The translations under genes and the position numbers were made by a program. From Flavobacteriaceae bacterium (GTDB lineage: Bacteria; Bacteroidota; Bacteroidia; Flavobacteriales; Flavobacteriaceae): a DNA stretch of 64,000 bases. Under the pieces are notes generated by a model. That model worked only from the letters and a program-made list of their open reading frames with translations, was not told the origin of the DNA and ran no database searches. Below are positions 14,410 through 24,223 of this stretch, one piece after another. Numbering within the stretch: the stretch's first letter is position 1; each line of letters opens with the position of its first letter. The DNA lies in contig SIHP01000013.1 in assembly GCA_004762155.1 (NCBI GenBank), forward strand, positions 1 to 64,000, read 5' to 3'.

Positions 14410-15723
14410 ATGATGAATTTTATAAAAAAACAACTTAGTAAATTAGATAAACACTCTTTAGAAATTTTATTAAAATCCTCATCTACAGTTATTGTTCAAT
14501 TCATTGGCGTTTCAGCCAGACTGATTGTAAGTGTTTTTTTAGGAAGAACATTAGGTGTTTCTGGATTAGGTGATATAAACTTTATTAACCAACTTATTAC
14601 TGTAGTAATGATCTTTTCTGTTATTGGAATGGATCACGTCTTAATCAAACAGATTTCAATTGGGATTTCACAAAAAAATAATAATCTAATAAAGAATAGT
14701 ATACATACTGCTTTAGTTATAAACGGAACTATAGCTTTTTCAATAATGGTTATTGGTGTGTGTTTTTCTAATTTTATAGCTAAAATATTTAATAATAGTA
14801 ACATTACACAACCCTTAATAATCGCGTTTATTATAATTTTACCACATACTATTGGGGTAGTTTTCACTTCAGGGATCAATGGTTATAGGAAAATTTGGCA
14901 AAGCAGGTTCTTAAAAGATGTTTTAACTTCTTTAGTTGTATTAGCAGGTATATGTTTGTATCAAATTACAACCATCAATATAAACATATATTCAATTATA
15001 ATTCTTTATTTAATAGGCCGTATTCTATCTCTTTTAATTTCTGTAATATATTGGAAGAAGCTATTTAAACCAATTATTAAAAAAAAGTATATAGGTAAAT
15101 TAATGTTAAAAACTTCATTTCCTTTATTTCTTGTAGCTACTACTTCTGTTGCTGCAACATCAATTGATGTGATAATGTTGGGATACTTAAGTACTTCTTC
15201 TAAGGTTGGTCTTTATGCTGTAGCTTCAAGGTTAGTAATGTTTCTTGGTTTTTTTTTACTAATATCAAATTCTGCTATTTCACCAAAAATTGCTATTTTA
15301 TTTGCAAACAACAAATTAAACGAATTATCTATAATGGTTAAGAAAGTAACTTTTGGATTAATAATTATAGGTTTAATTTCAATTTTATTTTTTATCTTTC
15401 TAGGTAAACCTCTTTTATCGATATGGGGAAATGATTTTACAAAAGCTTATTCATTATTAATAATTTTAAGTTTTGGTCAAATAATAAGTGTTTCTACAGG
15501 TTGTTCTGGAATATTGTTAATGATGGGGGGGCATGAAAAAACTCTAGGCTATATTTCTATTTTTTTTGCAACTCTTAATTTAGTTTTAAATTATTTTTTG
15601 ATTGTAAATTATGAAGAAATTGGTGCTGCTATAGCAACAAGTTTAACAATGTCACTAGAGAGTATTGTAAAAGTTGTCCATGCTAAAAGAAAAACAGGTA
15701 TTCTAACTTTACCTATAAAATGA
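14410..15723 (+). CDS. Oligosaccharide flippase (Wzx/MATE-like)
   Basis: Integral membrane protein of 437 residues with 12 or more predicted hydrophobic segments. The N-terminal pattern FLGRTLGVSGLGDINFINQ is typical of Wzx-type flippases that move undecaprenyl-linked repeat units across the inner membrane. It starts after a 108-bp AT-rich gap. A second ATG directly after the first is an equally good start. Codon use is more AT-rich than in the housekeeping genes, as usual for polysaccharide loci. Confidence 0.85.
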   Translation: MMNFIKKQLSKLDKHSLEILLKSSSTVIVQFIGVSARLIVSVFLGRTLGVSGLGDINFINQLITVVMIFSVIGMDHVLIKQISIGISQKNNNLIKNSIHTALVINGTIAFSIMVIGVCFSNFIAKIFNNSNITQPLIIAFIIILPHTIGVVFTSGINGYRKIWQSRFLKDVLTSLVVLAGICLYQITTININIYSIIILYLIGRILSLLISVIYWKKLFKPIIKKKYIGKLMLKTSFPLFLVATTSVAATSIDVIMLGYLSTSSKVGLYAVASRLVMFLGFFLLISNSAISPKIAILFANNKLNELSIMVKKVTFGLIIIGLISILFFIFLGKPLLSIWGNDFTKAYSLLIILSFGQIISVSTGCSGILLMMGGHEKTLGYISIFFATLNLVLNYFLIVNYEEIGAAIATSLTMSLESIVKVVHAKRKTGILTLPIK

Positions 15724-15730
15724 ATTAATT

Positions 15731-16903
15731 ATGAAAATAACAATAGTTAACACATTGTATTATCCTAATAAAATTGGAGGAGCAGAAAAATCTATTCAAT
15801 CCTTAGCTGAACAATTTTCTTTATTAGAGAATGAAGTATTAGTCATTACACTTGAAAAAAAAAATATTACACACGAACTTAATGGAGTGTCTATAAAAGC
15901 TCTAGAAATTAAAAACAATTATTGGCCTTTTGATAATAAAAAAAGAAAAACGTTTGAAAAAATATTATGGCATGTAAATGATTGTAACAATTCAAAATAT
16001 GATAAATTTATAAATAAAATTTTAATCGATTTTAAACCACATATTTTATTAACAAATAATTTAACTGGTTTTTCAACTAAAATTTGGGGGGTTGCGAAAA
16101 ACTTGAATATAAAGATTGTTCATGTATTAAGAGATTATTATTTACAATGTCCAAAAACAACAAAGTTTAAAAATGAATTAAATTGTGAAAGTATATGTTT
16201 TGATTGTAAATTATTATCTTTAAATAAAAAAAAAAACACCCAACAAATTAACTATTTAATAGGAATTAGTAAATACATCATAAAAGATCATACTAAACAA
16301 GGTTATTTTGAAAATGTTCCTAAAAAACATATATACAATGGTTTTGATTTAAATAAGAGATATGAATACACTTATAAAAAATCTCAGGAGGTTGTTTTTG
16401 GATTTATAGGTCAAATAAAAAAATCCAAAGGAATTGAATTATTATTAAAGGCTTTATTGAACTTAAAACATGATAATTGGAAACTTATAATCGCAGGAAA
16501 TATTAAAAAAAATTATTTGGAGTCATTAGAAAGAATTAATAAGTCTAAAAACATTGTGTTTTTAGGTTATACAGAAAGTGATTCTTTTTTTAAAAAAATA
16601 GATGTTTTAATTGTACCTTCTTTGTGGAATGAACCTTTTGGGAGAGTTTTAATAGAATCATTAATAAATAGGAAACCAGTAATAGCTAGTAATGTTGGGG
16701 GTATATCAGAAATTTTGTCAAATAACAAATCATTTTTAGTAGAGCCTAGTTTAATTAACTTCTCAAGTATTATAGAAAAAATCATTTGTAATCCTGAAAT
16801 TCTAAATCGTTTTGTTTTTGATAAAGCTTTTATTGAAAATTTTTCAATTGAAAAAACTACAAAAGAATATTTAAATGTTTTTAAAGAAGTACTAAAAAAT
16901 TAA
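15731..16903 (+). CDS. Glycosyltransferase family 4
   Basis: A 390-residue GT-B fold enzyme. The N-terminal NTLYYPNKIGGAEKS is the acceptor-domain loop. The C-terminal nucleotide-sugar site is FGFIGQIKKSKGIELLLKA, then WNEPFGRVLIESLINRKPVIA with the E-x7-E type pair, then SNVGGISEIL. A cluster of cysteines (residues about 138-162) may bind metal or be structural. Sugar specificity cannot be read. 7 bp after the flippase gene. Confidence 0.85.
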   Translation: MKITIVNTLYYPNKIGGAEKSIQSLAEQFSLLENEVLVITLEKKNITHELNGVSIKALEIKNNYWPFDNKKRKTFEKILWHVNDCNNSKYDKFINKILIDFKPHILLTNNLTGFSTKIWGVAKNLNIKIVHVLRDYYLQCPKTTKFKNELNCESICFDCKLLSLNKKKNTQQINYLIGISKYIIKDHTKQGYFENVPKKHIYNGFDLNKRYEYTYKKSQEVVFGFIGQIKKSKGIELLLKALLNLKHDNWKLIIAGNIKKNYLESLERINKSKNIVFLGYTESDSFFKKIDVLIVPSLWNEPFGRVLIESLINRKPVIASNVGGISEILSNNKSFLVEPSLINFSSIIEKIICNPEILNRFVFDKAFIENFSIEKTTKEYLNVFKEVLKN

Positions 16904-16940
16904 TACTAGTTTTTAGTATTTCTTTAATTAAATAGATTTT

Positions 16941-18242
16941 ATGCAACAAAAAATAACATTCAAAACATCTTACCTTTTTGGATTGTTCTTTCTTTTTATT
17001 CCTTTTACAAAAGCACTAACATTTAATATTGGTTTTCCTTTAAAAATATCTGAATTAATATTAGCAGTATTAATTATTATTTATGTTTTTTCGATTTCAA
17101 CTAAACAGAAATTAAAAAAGATTGCAGTTATAGATTTGCTTTTAGTATTATTTTTAATATGGGCTACTCTATCTTTTATAATTAATATTTTATGGCAATA
17201 TGATTATGATTTTAAAACATTTCCTTTTAGAATTAATTCTATATTTGATAGTCTATTAAGATTAATATACATATATATATCATTTTTTGCTTTTTTTATT
17301 TCAAAACATTACTTAAAAAAGGATGAGAGACTATCAAAATACTGGATAACAGGTGCTGTTCTAGCAAGTATATATGCTTGGTATATATTTATAAGTTCTG
17401 GTCTAAACCTACCATATATAAGATTATTTGGAATGGAAGAATATCCTCAGAGTTTATTTGGATTTATCAGATCTGGAACGTTTAAAGAAGGTAATTATTT
17501 TGGTCTCTATTTAATTTTATCTGCTGTTATAGCTTTTTATAATAAAAACAATAAAATTGGAGTTTTTTTATTATTTACGATAATAACTACATTTTCAACA
17601 ATATCAATTATAAGTACATTGTTTTTTATTATGTACATTTTAAGAAAATTTTTTTTAAGAAAGAGGTCTTTAACTATTATGTTTTTAATTATTTTTCCCC
17701 TTAGCTTAGTTACCTTCTCTGTTGTTAAAGAAACACCTTATTATAAAAAATATATTTATTCCAAATTAATAGAACCATCAAATAAATTATCCTATCATAA
17801 TATTTCTAAAGTTGATAGGGTTATGACTGGTAGAATTGCTTTTAAAATGGGGCTAGATAATTTATTCTTTGGTGTAGGACCATACAATTACGGTTTGCAT
17901 TATGATAAATATAATGATTTTAGAACATATATAACAAACAATAATGAATGGTCTATAAGTTATTTTGAACGCAAAAGTAAAAGAGCTATAGCTAATAATG
18001 TATATATTGAAGTGTGGTCAGAGTATGGCTTAATAGGTTTTATCATCTTTGTGTTTATCCTGATTTTAACTTTATTAAAAGCAATTAAAAACAAGAATGA
18101 TATAATTACTGGAGGAGTTATTTCATTATTAATATCTTTAAATGCTTTTCCTTCTTTTATTATGTTGTTTATATGGTCATTTTTAGCAATACCTTTTTCA
18201 ATGAAAAATAATATTATTAAAAACAGTAAAGATGAGAAATAA
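16941..18242 (+). CDS. O-antigen polymerase/ligase-like membrane protein (Wzy-type)
   Basis: A 433-residue protein with about 11-12 hydrophobic segments and a large periplasmic loop (residues about 265-350) containing MTGRIAFKMGLDNLFFGVGP, the form seen in Wzy/WaaL-family loops. It probably polymerises repeat units in the periplasm. Its stop codon overlaps the start of a second protein of the same class by 11 bp, so the two are translated together. Which of the two is polymerase cannot be decided. Confidence 0.75.
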   Translation: MQQKITFKTSYLFGLFFLFIPFTKALTFNIGFPLKISELILAVLIIIYVFSISTKQKLKKIAVIDLLLVLFLIWATLSFIINILWQYDYDFKTFPFRINSIFDSLLRLIYIYISFFAFFISKHYLKKDERLSKYWITGAVLASIYAWYIFISSGLNLPYIRLFGMEEYPQSLFGFIRSGTFKEGNYFGLYLILSAVIAFYNKNNKIGVFLLFTIITTFSTISIISTLFFIMYILRKFFLRKRSLTIMFLIIFPLSLVTFSVVKETPYYKKYIYSKLIEPSNKLSYHNISKVDRVMTGRIAFKMGLDNLFFGVGPYNYGLHYDKYNDFRTYITNNNEWSISYFERKSKRAIANNVYIEVWSEYGLIGFIIFVFILILTLLKAIKNKNDIITGGVISLLISLNAFPSFIMLFIWSFLAIPFSMKNNIIKNSKDEK

Positions 18243-19428
18243 CTATATCTATTTACTTGCTCTATTTCCAATACTATCTATACAAATGGTAAGTGTCTTT
18301 ATTATACTTTTTTTTACTGGTTCTTTATTTTCTTTTATTCAAAACAGGAAAAAACCTACATCTATTAGAATTGTTATTGTTTTTACTATTCCTTTTTTTA
18401 TGTATTTAACCTCTTTAATTTGGACGTCTAATACATCACTAGGTATAAATTATGTTACAAGAACATTATCTTTTATAATCTTTCCTATAATTCTCTTTTT
18501 ATTCAAGCCTTTTAAAAGCCTAGTAGAGGTGAAAAAATTTAATAGAATATTTATTTGTGCTACAGCAGTATCAATACTAATAACATTTCTTTACATAATT
18601 ATTAATATTGATAATATTTTTATAGATAAAAACTCATATTATACAATTATAAAATTAAGACAAAGTATAGCTTTAGTACCTTTTATTGGAGAACATCCAA
18701 TCTATTTTTCTTTAATCATAGCAATTTCATTAATATTACTGATTTATAATAGATTTGAAAATAAATATATAAATATTATATTATTTATTTTATTTCTTAC
18801 TGGGATAATAATAGCTAGTTCAAAGGGAGTTATATTGACATCATTTACTGTACTAATACTATTAGCTTATCTCGAAAATAAAAATAAAAAAAAGGCTTTT
18901 TTAATTATACTTTTTTTATTTTTTGGATTATTTATTATTTCATTTTCTCCTCCAATTAAAGAAAGAATAAATGAAATTGTTAATACAAAAAACTACTACC
19001 CTGAGGGGGTGAATTTTAATTCACATAACTTAAGAATAGCTATTTACGATTGTTCATTTTCTCTTTTAAAAGAAACCCCTTTATTAGGCTTTTCTCCTGG
19101 CGATATACAACAACAGCTAAATACTTGTTATAAAAAGTTTAATACTAACGCATTTAAAGAAACTGAATACAATACCCATAATCAATACTTTCATTATTAT
19201 TTATCTTTTGGACCAATTGGCTTTTTTATTATTTTAATTTCATTTTTCTTTTTTCTAAGAATAGCAATTGTAAATAAGAACAACCAATACGTTGCCTTTT
19301 TAATTTTAATTTATTTAAACTGTTTAACTGAGAATATTTTAGTGAGGAATACAGGAATAGTTCTGTTTACAATGTTTAATTGTTTATTTGCTTATTCTAT
19401 TTTTTTAAAAAACAAAAAATTGTATTAA
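18232..19428 (+). CDS. Second O-antigen ligase/polymerase family protein
   Basis: A 398-residue polytopic membrane protein. The central loop has SHNLRIAIYDCSFSLLKETP then LLGFSPGD and an NTHNQY motif near residue 320; such His-Asn rich loops are typical of the WaaL/O-antigen ligase family. One of this tandem pair may polymerise and the other transfer glycan to its acceptor. The start ATG lies inside the 3' end of the preceding gene. Confidence 0.78.
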   Translation: MRNNYIYLLALFPILSIQMVSVFIILFFTGSLFSFIQNRKKPTSIRIVIVFTIPFFMYLTSLIWTSNTSLGINYVTRTLSFIIFPIILFLFKPFKSLVEVKKFNRIFICATAVSILITFLYIIINIDNIFIDKNSYYTIIKLRQSIALVPFIGEHPIYFSLIIAISLILLIYNRFENKYINIILFILFLTGIIIASSKGVILTSFTVLILLAYLENKNKKKAFLIILFLFFGLFIISFSPPIKERINEIVNTKNYYPEGVNFNSHNLRIAIYDCSFSLLKETPLLGFSPGDIQQQLNTCYKKFNTNAFKETEYNTHNQYFHYYLSFGPIGFFIILISFFFFLRIAIVNKNNQYVAFLILIYLNCLTENILVRNTGIVLFTMFNCLFAYSIFLKNKKLY

Positions 19429-19430
19429 AA

Positions 19431-20453
19431 ATGATTGTAGTTAACGCAAGATTTCTTACTCAACAAACAACAGGTGTCCAACGATTTGCAATTGAAATAT
19501 GCAAAGAACTTAAAAAAAGTAATTTATATATTGAATTTGTTTCCTCAAATAATATTATTAATAAAGAAATTGCAGAAATACTACAAGTAAAAAAAATAGG
19601 ACCATTACAAGGTCATTTATGGGAACAAATTACATTACAAGCATATGTAAGAAAAAAAAAGGGGCTATTAATTTCTTTATGTAATACAGCTCCCCTATTT
19701 TTAAAAAATCAAATTGTAACAATTCATGACTTAAGTTTTAGGTTACACCCAGAATGGAATTCTAAATTATTTTCCTTCTATTACAATAAAGTAATACCTA
19801 TAATTTCTAAAAATTCAGTTCATATTTTAACAGTTAGTAATACATCTAAAAAAGAATTAATAAAAGAATTAAAAATACTTGAAAATAAAATAAGTGTAGT
19901 TTATAATGCTGTGAGTGATGTGTTTGTTGATTTGAAGGATGAGGAGATAGATGAAGACTATATTTTAACAGTCTCATCACTTCACCCTCGAAAAAATTTA
20001 AAAAGATTAATTGATGCTTTTCTTAAAATTTCTGATCCAAAATTAAAATTATATATAATAGGCAATGTAAATAAACATTTCACTAGAGAGAATTTAATAG
20101 ACGATAAAATTAAATCAAAAATCAATATATTTAATGATGTAAATGATAAAGATTTAGCTAAATATTATAATAATGCTAAGTTATTTGTATATACTAGTGT
20201 ATACGAAGGCTTTGGAATACCAATAATTGAAGCTATGAATTATAAAGTACCAATATGTATTTCTAATATCCCTATTTTTAAAGAAGTATGTGGAAAAGAA
20301 GGAGTGTATTTTAATCCTTTAGATGTTGAAGACATAAAGGATAAAATTAATTTTTCACTTCAAAATAAGCGTAAAACTTATAAAATAGCAAAGAAATACA
20401 ATTGGAAAACATCTGGAGAAAAAGTGCTTGAGATTATTAAAATATATTGTTAA
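19431..20453 (+). CDS. Glycosyltransferase family 4
   Basis: A 340-residue enzyme from the start chosen here. The frame is open from 19380, but ATG 19431 gives the normal beginning (MIVVNARFLTQQTTGVQRFA) found in mannosyl/rhamnosyl-type GT4 enzymes and avoids overlap with the previous gene. Later motifs are SSLHPRKNLKRLIDAF and SVYEGFGIPIIEAMNYKVPI with the catalytic Glu pair. Donor sugar unknown. Confidence 0.85.
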   Translation: MIVVNARFLTQQTTGVQRFAIEICKELKKSNLYIEFVSSNNIINKEIAEILQVKKIGPLQGHLWEQITLQAYVRKKKGLLISLCNTAPLFLKNQIVTIHDLSFRLHPEWNSKLFSFYYNKVIPIISKNSVHILTVSNTSKKELIKELKILENKISVVYNAVSDVFVDLKDEEIDEDYILTVSSLHPRKNLKRLIDAFLKISDPKLKLYIIGNVNKHFTRENLIDDKIKSKINIFNDVNDKDLAKYYNNAKLFVYTSVYEGFGIPIIEAMNYKVPICISNIPIFKEVCGKEGVYFNPLDVEDIKDKINFSLQNKRKTYKIAKKYNWKTSGEKVLEIIKIYC

Positions 20454-20569
20454 TTAAGGAAATATTCAATATTATTATACTAAATAAGTTCTTTTTTACA
20501 AGAAATATTAAATTAAGTGAATTTTTATAGCTATTTACTTTACAAAAAATAAACGAGGTTAATTATAAA

Positions 20570-21550
20570 ATGACAAATACAAATAGGCTTAATTGGGTAG
20601 ATTTATCAAAAGGGTTTGGAATCATTCTTGTTGTGTATGGGCATGTAACTAGAGGACTAGATTCTGCTGGATTAAGTTTTGATTTATTTCAGGATTTAGA
20701 CAATGCGATTTATGCTTTTCATATGCCTTTGTTTTTTATACTTTCGGGATATTTTTTTATAATGAGCACAAAAAAAGGAATCAATAAGTATGTGAAATCA
20801 AAGGTGTCTGTGATTCTTTACCCATATCTATTATGGAGTTTAATACAAATTATAATTCAATTTTTTGCATCTAACTATACAAATGGAAAAGTTGTTTTAA
20901 ATGATATAATAACTTTTTTCATTCCAAGAGGACAATTCTGGTTTTTATTGGCTTTATTTTTCATTTCCATAATAAATGTTTTTTTGTATCATAAAACAGG
21001 TAAGTTAGGTTTGTTTATTTCAATGATTATTTCGTTTTTTTACTATCTTGGTGGCTTTAATATTAGATTTATAGACCATATAATGTCTAATTTACTTTTT
21101 TATAATTTAGGTCTTTTTCTATTTTTATATTCTGACACAGTAAATAAGGTTATATTAGGGAGGGTATGGTTTTTATTAAATACTTTATTCTTTTTAATGT
21201 TTCAACTTTTACTATATAATAATTTTTTTGAATCTAATTTTTTCAATTTTTTTATTGCAATTAGTGGAAGTCTATTTGTTATTCAATTATTTAATCAAAA
21301 AACATTTCAATTCAAGCATTTAAAAGAACTAGGAAGTCAATCAATGATTATTTACATATTACATATCTTGATAGCTAGTGGTACAAGAATTTTTTTAAAG
21401 AAAATATTTAATATAGATAATTCAATAGTTCACTTAATTATTGGTTTGCTATTTGGAATTTATATCCCATTTATGTTATATAAATTTGGATTTTTAAAGA
21501 AAATAAATTTTCTTTTTAAATATCAAAGTTCATATAATTCAAAGCATTAA
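20570..21550 (+). CDS. Acyltransferase family 3 membrane protein
   Basis: A 326-residue protein with about ten transmembrane helices. The N-terminus (RLNWVDLSKGFGIILVVYGH) has the Arg/Asp and conserved His of the acyltransferase 3 family, and FHMPLFFILSGYFF is the standard second motif. Such enzymes add acetyl groups to surface glycans. It is preceded by a 116-bp gap and followed by 212 bp before the next start, both AT-rich and without visible genes. Confidence 0.85.
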   Translation: MTNTNRLNWVDLSKGFGIILVVYGHVTRGLDSAGLSFDLFQDLDNAIYAFHMPLFFILSGYFFIMSTKKGINKYVKSKVSVILYPYLLWSLIQIIIQFFASNYTNGKVVLNDIITFFIPRGQFWFLLALFFISIINVFLYHKTGKLGLFISMIISFFYYLGGFNIRFIDHIMSNLLFYNLGLFLFLYSDTVNKVILGRVWFLLNTLFFLMFQLLLYNNFFESNFFNFFIAISGSLFVIQLFNQKTFQFKHLKELGSQSMIIYILHILIASGTRIFLKKIFNIDNSIVHLIIGLLFGIYIPFMLYKFGFLKKINFLFKYQSSYNSKH

Positions 21551-21762
21551 TTTATATTATAATAATCACGAACTATAGAATGATTTTTTATGGTGTGGGA
21601 AATAACTTTAAAAAACTTGCATAAAACAGGAAATATTCCTTTTTTATGATTCCTAAATTAAATAGTAATAATTAAGAACTTATTTATTGTTCTTAATTTA
21701 TTTTTTATATCTAGATTTGAAAAAGAATTTAATTGCATAGAATTTTATCATATAGTAAAAAA

Positions 21763-22878
21763 ATGAAAAAAGCTTTAGCACATGATTGGTATTATACAAA
21801 TGGAGGAGCTGAAAAAGTAATTCATTCAATCACTAATATTTGGAATGATTTTGATCATTTTTCTTTAATCGATTTTTTATCAGAAGAAGATAGAGAATTT
21901 ATATTAAAAGGAAAAAAAGTGAATACATCTTTCATTCAAAAACTCCCCACTGTAAAAAAAAATCATAGAAAATTTCTACAACTTTTCCCAATTGCAATAG
22001 AACAATTAAATCTAAACAATTATGATGTAGTAATATCTTCATCTGCCTCTGTTGCTAAAGGGGTTTTAACCAATCAAAATCAATTACACATTTGTTACTG
22101 TCATTCACCTATGCGTTATGCATGGGATTTGCATTATGATTACTTAAAAGATAAAAACTTATTAAGTGGTCTAAAAGGATGGTATGCTAAAAAGATATTA
22201 CATAAATTACGTATTTGGGATGTCATTTCAAGTAATAGAGTTGACTTTTTTGTAGCAAATTCAAATTATGTAGCTCAAAGAATAAAAAAAACATACAATA
22301 GAGATGCAAAAGTAATCTACCCACCAGTTAATACAAATAACTTTAAATTACATGTAGACAAAGAAGATTATTATGTGGCTGCTTCAAGACTTGTCTCATA
22401 CAAGAAAATAGATCTGATAGTTAATGCATTTAACCAAATGCCTGATAAGAAATTAAAAGTTGTAGGTGATGGCCCAGAGTTGAATAAAATAAAAAAAATA
22501 GCGAATGCTAATGTTGAAGTTTTAGGAAGAAGAAAGAATGATAGTTTAATTTCAATTTTTCAAAAATCAAGAGCGCTTGTTTACGCGGCTGATGAAGATT
22601 TTGGGATAATACCTGTAGAAGCTCAAGCCTGTGGCACTCCAGTTATAGCTTATAGAAAAGGAGGATTAAAAGAAACCGTTATTGAAAATGAAACAGGTGT
22701 TTTTTTTGAAGAACAATCTGAATCTAGTATTATTAAGGCTGTAAATAAATTTGAAAAACTTAGCTTTGATTATTCTTTAGTAAGAAAAAACGCTGAGCGT
22801 TTTAGTAAAGAGCGTTTTGAAAAAGAGTTTAAGGAATTTGTTGATAAAAAAACAGAAACTTTTTTTATTGAAAACTAG
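21763..22878 (+). CDS. Glycosyltransferase family 4
   Basis: A 371-residue enzyme, starting at ATG 21763 (MKKALAHDWYYTNGGAEKV). Ten extra upstream codons would need a TTG start and are not convincing. ICYCHSPMRYAWD, AASRLVSYKKIDLIV and EDFGIIPVEAQACGTPVIAY are strong family motifs, resembling mannosyltransferases of the WbaZ type. It directly precedes, and overlaps, the initiating transferase gene. Confidence 0.88.
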   Translation: MKKALAHDWYYTNGGAEKVIHSITNIWNDFDHFSLIDFLSEEDREFILKGKKVNTSFIQKLPTVKKNHRKFLQLFPIAIEQLNLNNYDVVISSSASVAKGVLTNQNQLHICYCHSPMRYAWDLHYDYLKDKNLLSGLKGWYAKKILHKLRIWDVISSNRVDFFVANSNYVAQRIKKTYNRDAKVIYPPVNTNNFKLHVDKEDYYVAASRLVSYKKIDLIVNAFNQMPDKKLKVVGDGPELNKIKKIANANVEVLGRRKNDSLISIFQKSRALVYAADEDFGIIPVEAQACGTPVIAYRKGGLKETVIENETGVFFEEQSESSIIKAVNKFEKLSFDYSLVRKNAERFSKERFEKEFKEFVDKKTETFFIEN

Positions 22879-24223
22879 ATATTCAAAATACATTCGTCCG
22901 TTACTACTATTAATTGATGTTCTCATTATTAATAGTTTATTGTTTTTCGTTTTAATCAAAGAACATCAAAGTTATTTCTTTCATGTTTTTCTTTCTTTAT
23001 TTTGGATTTCTTCTTCTTTATTTTTAAGCTACTATAAAATTTATAGATATACCAGTACTTATAAAGTATTATCATTAATTTTCAAACAAACAATCTTATT
23101 TTCTTTAGGTTTTTTTGCCTATTTCGGTATTTTTAAGGAAGGAACCATTGTTAACACCCAATTTAACACACTAACTATAATTTCCTTATTACTAGCTTTT
23201 ATTAAAATTACACTTTTTATCCTCATAAAAAACTATAGAAGACTCGGTAAAAACTTTAGGAAGGTTGTTTTTTTAGAAAGAGATGCTACCTCAGAAATAA
23301 TAATGACGCTGTTTCAAGAAAAAAAATATTTAGGATACACTGTAGAAGGTTTCTTTTCAAAAGAACAATCCAAAAACTCACTTTATTTAGGGAATAATGC
23401 TGAAATTTATAATTATGTTATTGAACAATCAATTGACGAAATTTATGTAACATTATCTGAAATAAAAAAAACGGATATAAAATTGCTTACTAAATTTGCC
23501 AATGAAAATAATATTCAACTAAAATTAATTCCCAATTCTTCTGAATTATATAGTAAGAACCAAAAAGTAGAAGTTTATGAAGATGCTTTTAAAATATTAA
23601 GTGTAAAAAAATTACCTTTTGAGTTCCACGAAAACCGTATTATAAAAAGAATCTTTGATATTTCTTTTTCTTTTTTTACAATTCTCTTTTTAATGTCTTG
23701 GTTAACTCCTATTTTGTGGGTTTTAATAAAACTAGAATCTAGAGGTCCTTTATTTTTTAAACAAGAACGAGAAGGTTTAAATGGTAATCGGTTTGTATGT
23801 TATAAATTTCGCTCTATGAAAAAAAATAAAGAAGCTGATGAAAAACATGCTACAAAAAATGATAGTAGAGTTACAAAAATAGGTGCTTTTATTCGTAAAA
23901 CTAGCATTGATGAATTACCACAATTTTTCAATGTTTTTTTAGGAGACATGAGTGTAGTTGGCCCGAGACCTCATATGGATTTACATTCTATTAAATTTGA
24001 ACAAGAAATAAATAATTATATAAAAAGACACGCAGTAAAACCAGGAATAACTGGACTTGCTCAAATTAGAGGATACAGAGGGGAAATTAAAAAAAAATCT
24101 GACATTGAAAACAGAGTTCGATTAGATATTTTTTATATTGAAAATTGGTCTTTTCTTTTTGACTTAAAAATTGTTTTTAACACCGTATTTAATGTTCTTA
24201 AAGGAGAAGAGAATGCTTATTAA
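22868..24223 (+). CDS. Polyprenyl glycosylphosphotransferase (initiating sugar transferase)
   Basis: Transfers the first sugar 1-phosphate to undecaprenyl phosphate. The N-terminal half has about four membrane helices and a CoA-binding-like domain; the C-terminal bacterial sugar transferase domain has FKQEREGLNG, YKFRSM, SIDELPQFFNVFLGDMSVVG and PRPH, then KPGITGLAQIRGYRGE. No ATG lies upstream in frame; TTG 22868 gives a family-like beginning (KTRYSKYIRPLLLLIDV) and 451 residues, overlapping the previous gene by 11 bp. The frame is open further, to TTG 22817. The stop overlaps the next ATG by one base. Confidence 0.9.
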   Translation: MKTRYSKYIRPLLLLIDVLIINSLLFFVLIKEHQSYFFHVFLSLFWISSSLFLSYYKIYRYTSTYKVLSLIFKQTILFSLGFFAYFGIFKEGTIVNTQFNTLTIISLLLAFIKITLFILIKNYRRLGKNFRKVVFLERDATSEIIMTLFQEKKYLGYTVEGFFSKEQSKNSLYLGNNAEIYNYVIEQSIDEIYVTLSEIKKTDIKLLTKFANENNIQLKLIPNSSELYSKNQKVEVYEDAFKILSVKKLPFEFHENRIIKRIFDISFSFFTILFLMSWLTPILWVLIKLESRGPLFFKQEREGLNGNRFVCYKFRSMKKNKEADEKHATKNDSRVTKIGAFIRKTSIDELPQFFNVFLGDMSVVGPRPHMDLHSIKFEQEINNYIKRHAVKPGITGLAQIRGYRGEIKKKSDIENRVRLDIFYIENWSFLFDLKIVFNTVFNVLKGEENAY

